Of a stretch of DNA of 5,692 bases, positions 4,608 through 5,692 are shown piece after piece. The first letter of the stretch is position 1, and every line of letters starts with the position of its first letter. The stretch lies in the NCBI GenBank assembly GCA_038257015.1, contig JBBSJS010000051.1, forward strand, positions 1 through 5,692, written 5' to 3'. The notes beneath the pieces are model-generated. The model was not told the origin of the DNA and searched no databases. It saw only the letters and a program-made list of their open reading frames with translations. The translations under genes and the position numbers were made by a program. The stretch is from UBA920 sp038257015. GTDB lineage: Bacteria > Patescibacteriota > Doudnabacteria > UBA920.

Positions 4608-5692
4608 ATGAACAAACCTTATCTAAAGTCGTTATACATATTCCTATGTTCCACCTTGGGAGCATTGCTATTTTTAATTATCCAAAAATCTTTGGTGTTC
4701 ATTTACTTCTTGCTAATGAACTTTGATTACAGAACTTTTGGATTTGGTATTACCGACAACGGTCTGAACACACTTGGTTATGTCCTTACTTTTGTGGCTT
4801 TGTTTTTTGGTGGTTGGTACGGAACTTGGTTGGGTTTGCATTGGCATAAACTAGTTTATGATTCAGGAGAAGCGCGTGGTTTAGTTTATGGTCTAAAAAA
4901 TCACACATTACTAAAGTTAAAAACTCATGATGATGAGCCAGATTCAGTTTTTGATGAGTTCAAAAAAGCCGCCCCTGTAACAGTAAAAGTTACTGAAACC
5001 GAACAAGGGTCTATTGCTGAAGGAATTAATACAGAACTTAAACCTTTTGAAATTGATGCCCTCAAATCTTCTGCCACTGAAGATGATGCCCTGGCTCAAT
5101 CTTTACAAGCAGATTTAGAGCAGGCTAGTGAGGCAGAAATTGAAGATATTAAACCTTCTGAAGCCCCTATTTCAGATAAAGAAAAGCCTGTTGCTCAGCT
5201 CAAAGAAATTAAAGTTCAAGCACCAAAGAAAGTTACTCCAGCACCAGTGGAGAAAAATTTACCAGCATTTCTGGAAGCAGCTCTAAAAGAAACTCCCAAT
5301 TTGGAACCAAAGCGCAATTGGGATTTTGACGATTTGGCAAAATCATCAGAGAAAAATTTACCTGAACAAACAGAATCTGCCGTCATTAAAAATGAGCCTT
5401 CCTTGGAATCTACCAGAGCAGAGTTGGTAGAAAAAGTTATAGAATCAGCTTCAGAGTTTGAAGCAGAACAGCAGAATATTGAAATTGAGACACCTGCAAA
5501 AAATAAACGCTCACCAAAAACTCCGACAGATGACATTGGTCCTTTTGAAACCGTACCAGAGATGGTGGAGGAGTTAGTTGAAGAAATAGAAAAGCCTAAA
5601 AAGTCTCGGGCAAAAAAACCAGCAGCAAAAAAAGCTACCACTAAAGCTGCTGCGAAGAAGCCAAAAGCAACAGTTAAAGTGTCCCGAATAAA
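4608..5692 (+). CDS. Two-helix membrane protein with acidic cytoplasmic region and Lys/Ala-rich H1-like tail (3' end off the window)
   Basis: The frame is open from ATG 4608 to the right edge (361 codons, no stop), so the C terminus is missing. I do not recognise the family. Hydrophobic helices lie at about 8-36 and 55-77; the second carries a glycine zipper (G68, G72, G76) in F-G-G-W-Y-G-T-W-L-G. The short loop between them should be outside and both termini inside. Residues about 105-328 are rich in Glu, Asp, Pro, Ala and Ser and probably disordered, with a repeated EKNLP motif and one Trp-containing segment, R-N-W-D-F-D-D-L. From 329 the character flips: 12 Lys and 2 Arg in 33 residues, no acidic residue, with A-K-K-P-A-A-K-K and A-A-A-K-K-P-K as in histone H1-like bacterial proteins, suggesting nucleic-acid or acidic-surface binding. 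Codon usage resembles its neighbours. An upstream in-frame stop at 4569 limits earlier starts. It does not resemble MreC or MreD. Confidence 0.8.
   Translation, partial: MNKPYLKSLYIFLCSTLGALLFLIIQKSLVFIYFLLMNFDYRTFGFGITDNGLNTLGYVLTFVALFFGGWYGTWLGLHWHKLVYDSGEARGLVYGLKNHTLLKLKTHDDEPDSVFDEFKKAAPVTVKVTETEQGSIAEGINTELKPFEIDALKSSATEDDALAQSLQADLEQASEAEIEDIKPSEAPISDKEKPVAQLKEIKVQAPKKVTPAPVEKNLPAFLEAALKETPNLEPKRNWDFDDLAKSSEKNLPEQTESAVIKNEPSLESTRAELVEKVIESASEFEAEQQNIEIETPAKNKRSPKTPTDDIGPFETVPEMVEELVEEIEKPKKSRAKKPAAKKATTKAAAKKPKATVKVSRI

Noticed and set aside
4414..4665. Minus-strand open frame of 83 codons across the nucleotidyltransferase end
   Set aside because: It overlaps the nucleotidyltransferase, the leader and the start of the membrane protein; its Cys-rich composition has no family resemblance.
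5250..5362. Direct repeat GAGAAAAATTTACC (5250-5263 and 5349-5362)
   Set aside because: It is a 14-base repeat inside the coding frame encoding EKNLP twice; best explained as a short repeated protein motif, not a DNA element.
5216..5641. Minus-strand open frame of 141 codons with many Phe, Ser and Ala residues
   Set aside because: It is the antisense shadow of the Glu/Lys-rich membrane-protein gene; Phe/Ser runs are what reverse-complemented Lys/Glu codons give. No promoter or family resemblance is seen.
4608..5692. MreC or MreD following mreB
   Set aside because: MreC has one helix followed by an external coiled coil and beta domain, and MreD has several helices; this protein has two helices and a long charged cytoplasmic region.

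Overview
The window looks like ordinary chromosomal DNA from a small-genome bacterium, most likely a member of the Candidate Phyla Radiation (Patescibacteria). This placement is an inference. It rests on the moderately AT-rich composition, the tight gene packing, the PEGA-domain membrane protein and RVT_3-type RNase H of a style common in that group, and a MurA with the active-site context HPGGCVIG. All reading frames work with the standard bacterial code, and no TGA is needed as a sense codon. I see no mobile element, CRISPR array, tRNA or rRNA.

Layout. The left edge holds the 3' end of an RNase HI-family gene (+ strand, ends at 203). It converges on a PEGA-domain membrane-anchored protein (- strand, 229-1512), and a perfect 11-bp hairpin between them can terminate transcription in both directions. 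A compact 90-bp divergent promoter region (1513-1602) separates the PEGA gene from a rightward cluster. That cluster is murA (1603-2874), mreB (2878-3888), a two-domain nucleotidyltransferase (3897-4523) and a large reading frame that enters at 4608 and runs off the right edge without a stop. The last gene is a two-helix membrane protein with a long acidic cytoplasmic region and a Lys/Ala/Pro-rich, histone-H1-like tail.

Function. MurA makes the first committed peptidoglycan precursor and MreB is the actin-like filament that places wall synthesis, so the cluster is a cell-envelope and cell-shape unit. In the usual mre operon mreC and mreD follow mreB. Here a nucleotidyltransferase follows instead, and then a membrane protein that resembles neither MreC nor MreD. 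The two rightward promoters I can propose have nearly the same form (TTGTAA or TTGCAA, 17 bp, TACAAT). One drives murA-mreB-NTase. The other lies over the 3' end of the NTase gene and gives the membrane protein its own start, with a hairpin in the leader.

The points most worth attention are the edge-truncated membrane protein with the H1-like tail, the divergent promoter region with a shared -35 element and a perfect palindrome over the murA start site, and the uncharacterised nucleotidyltransferase inside a wall-synthesis operon.
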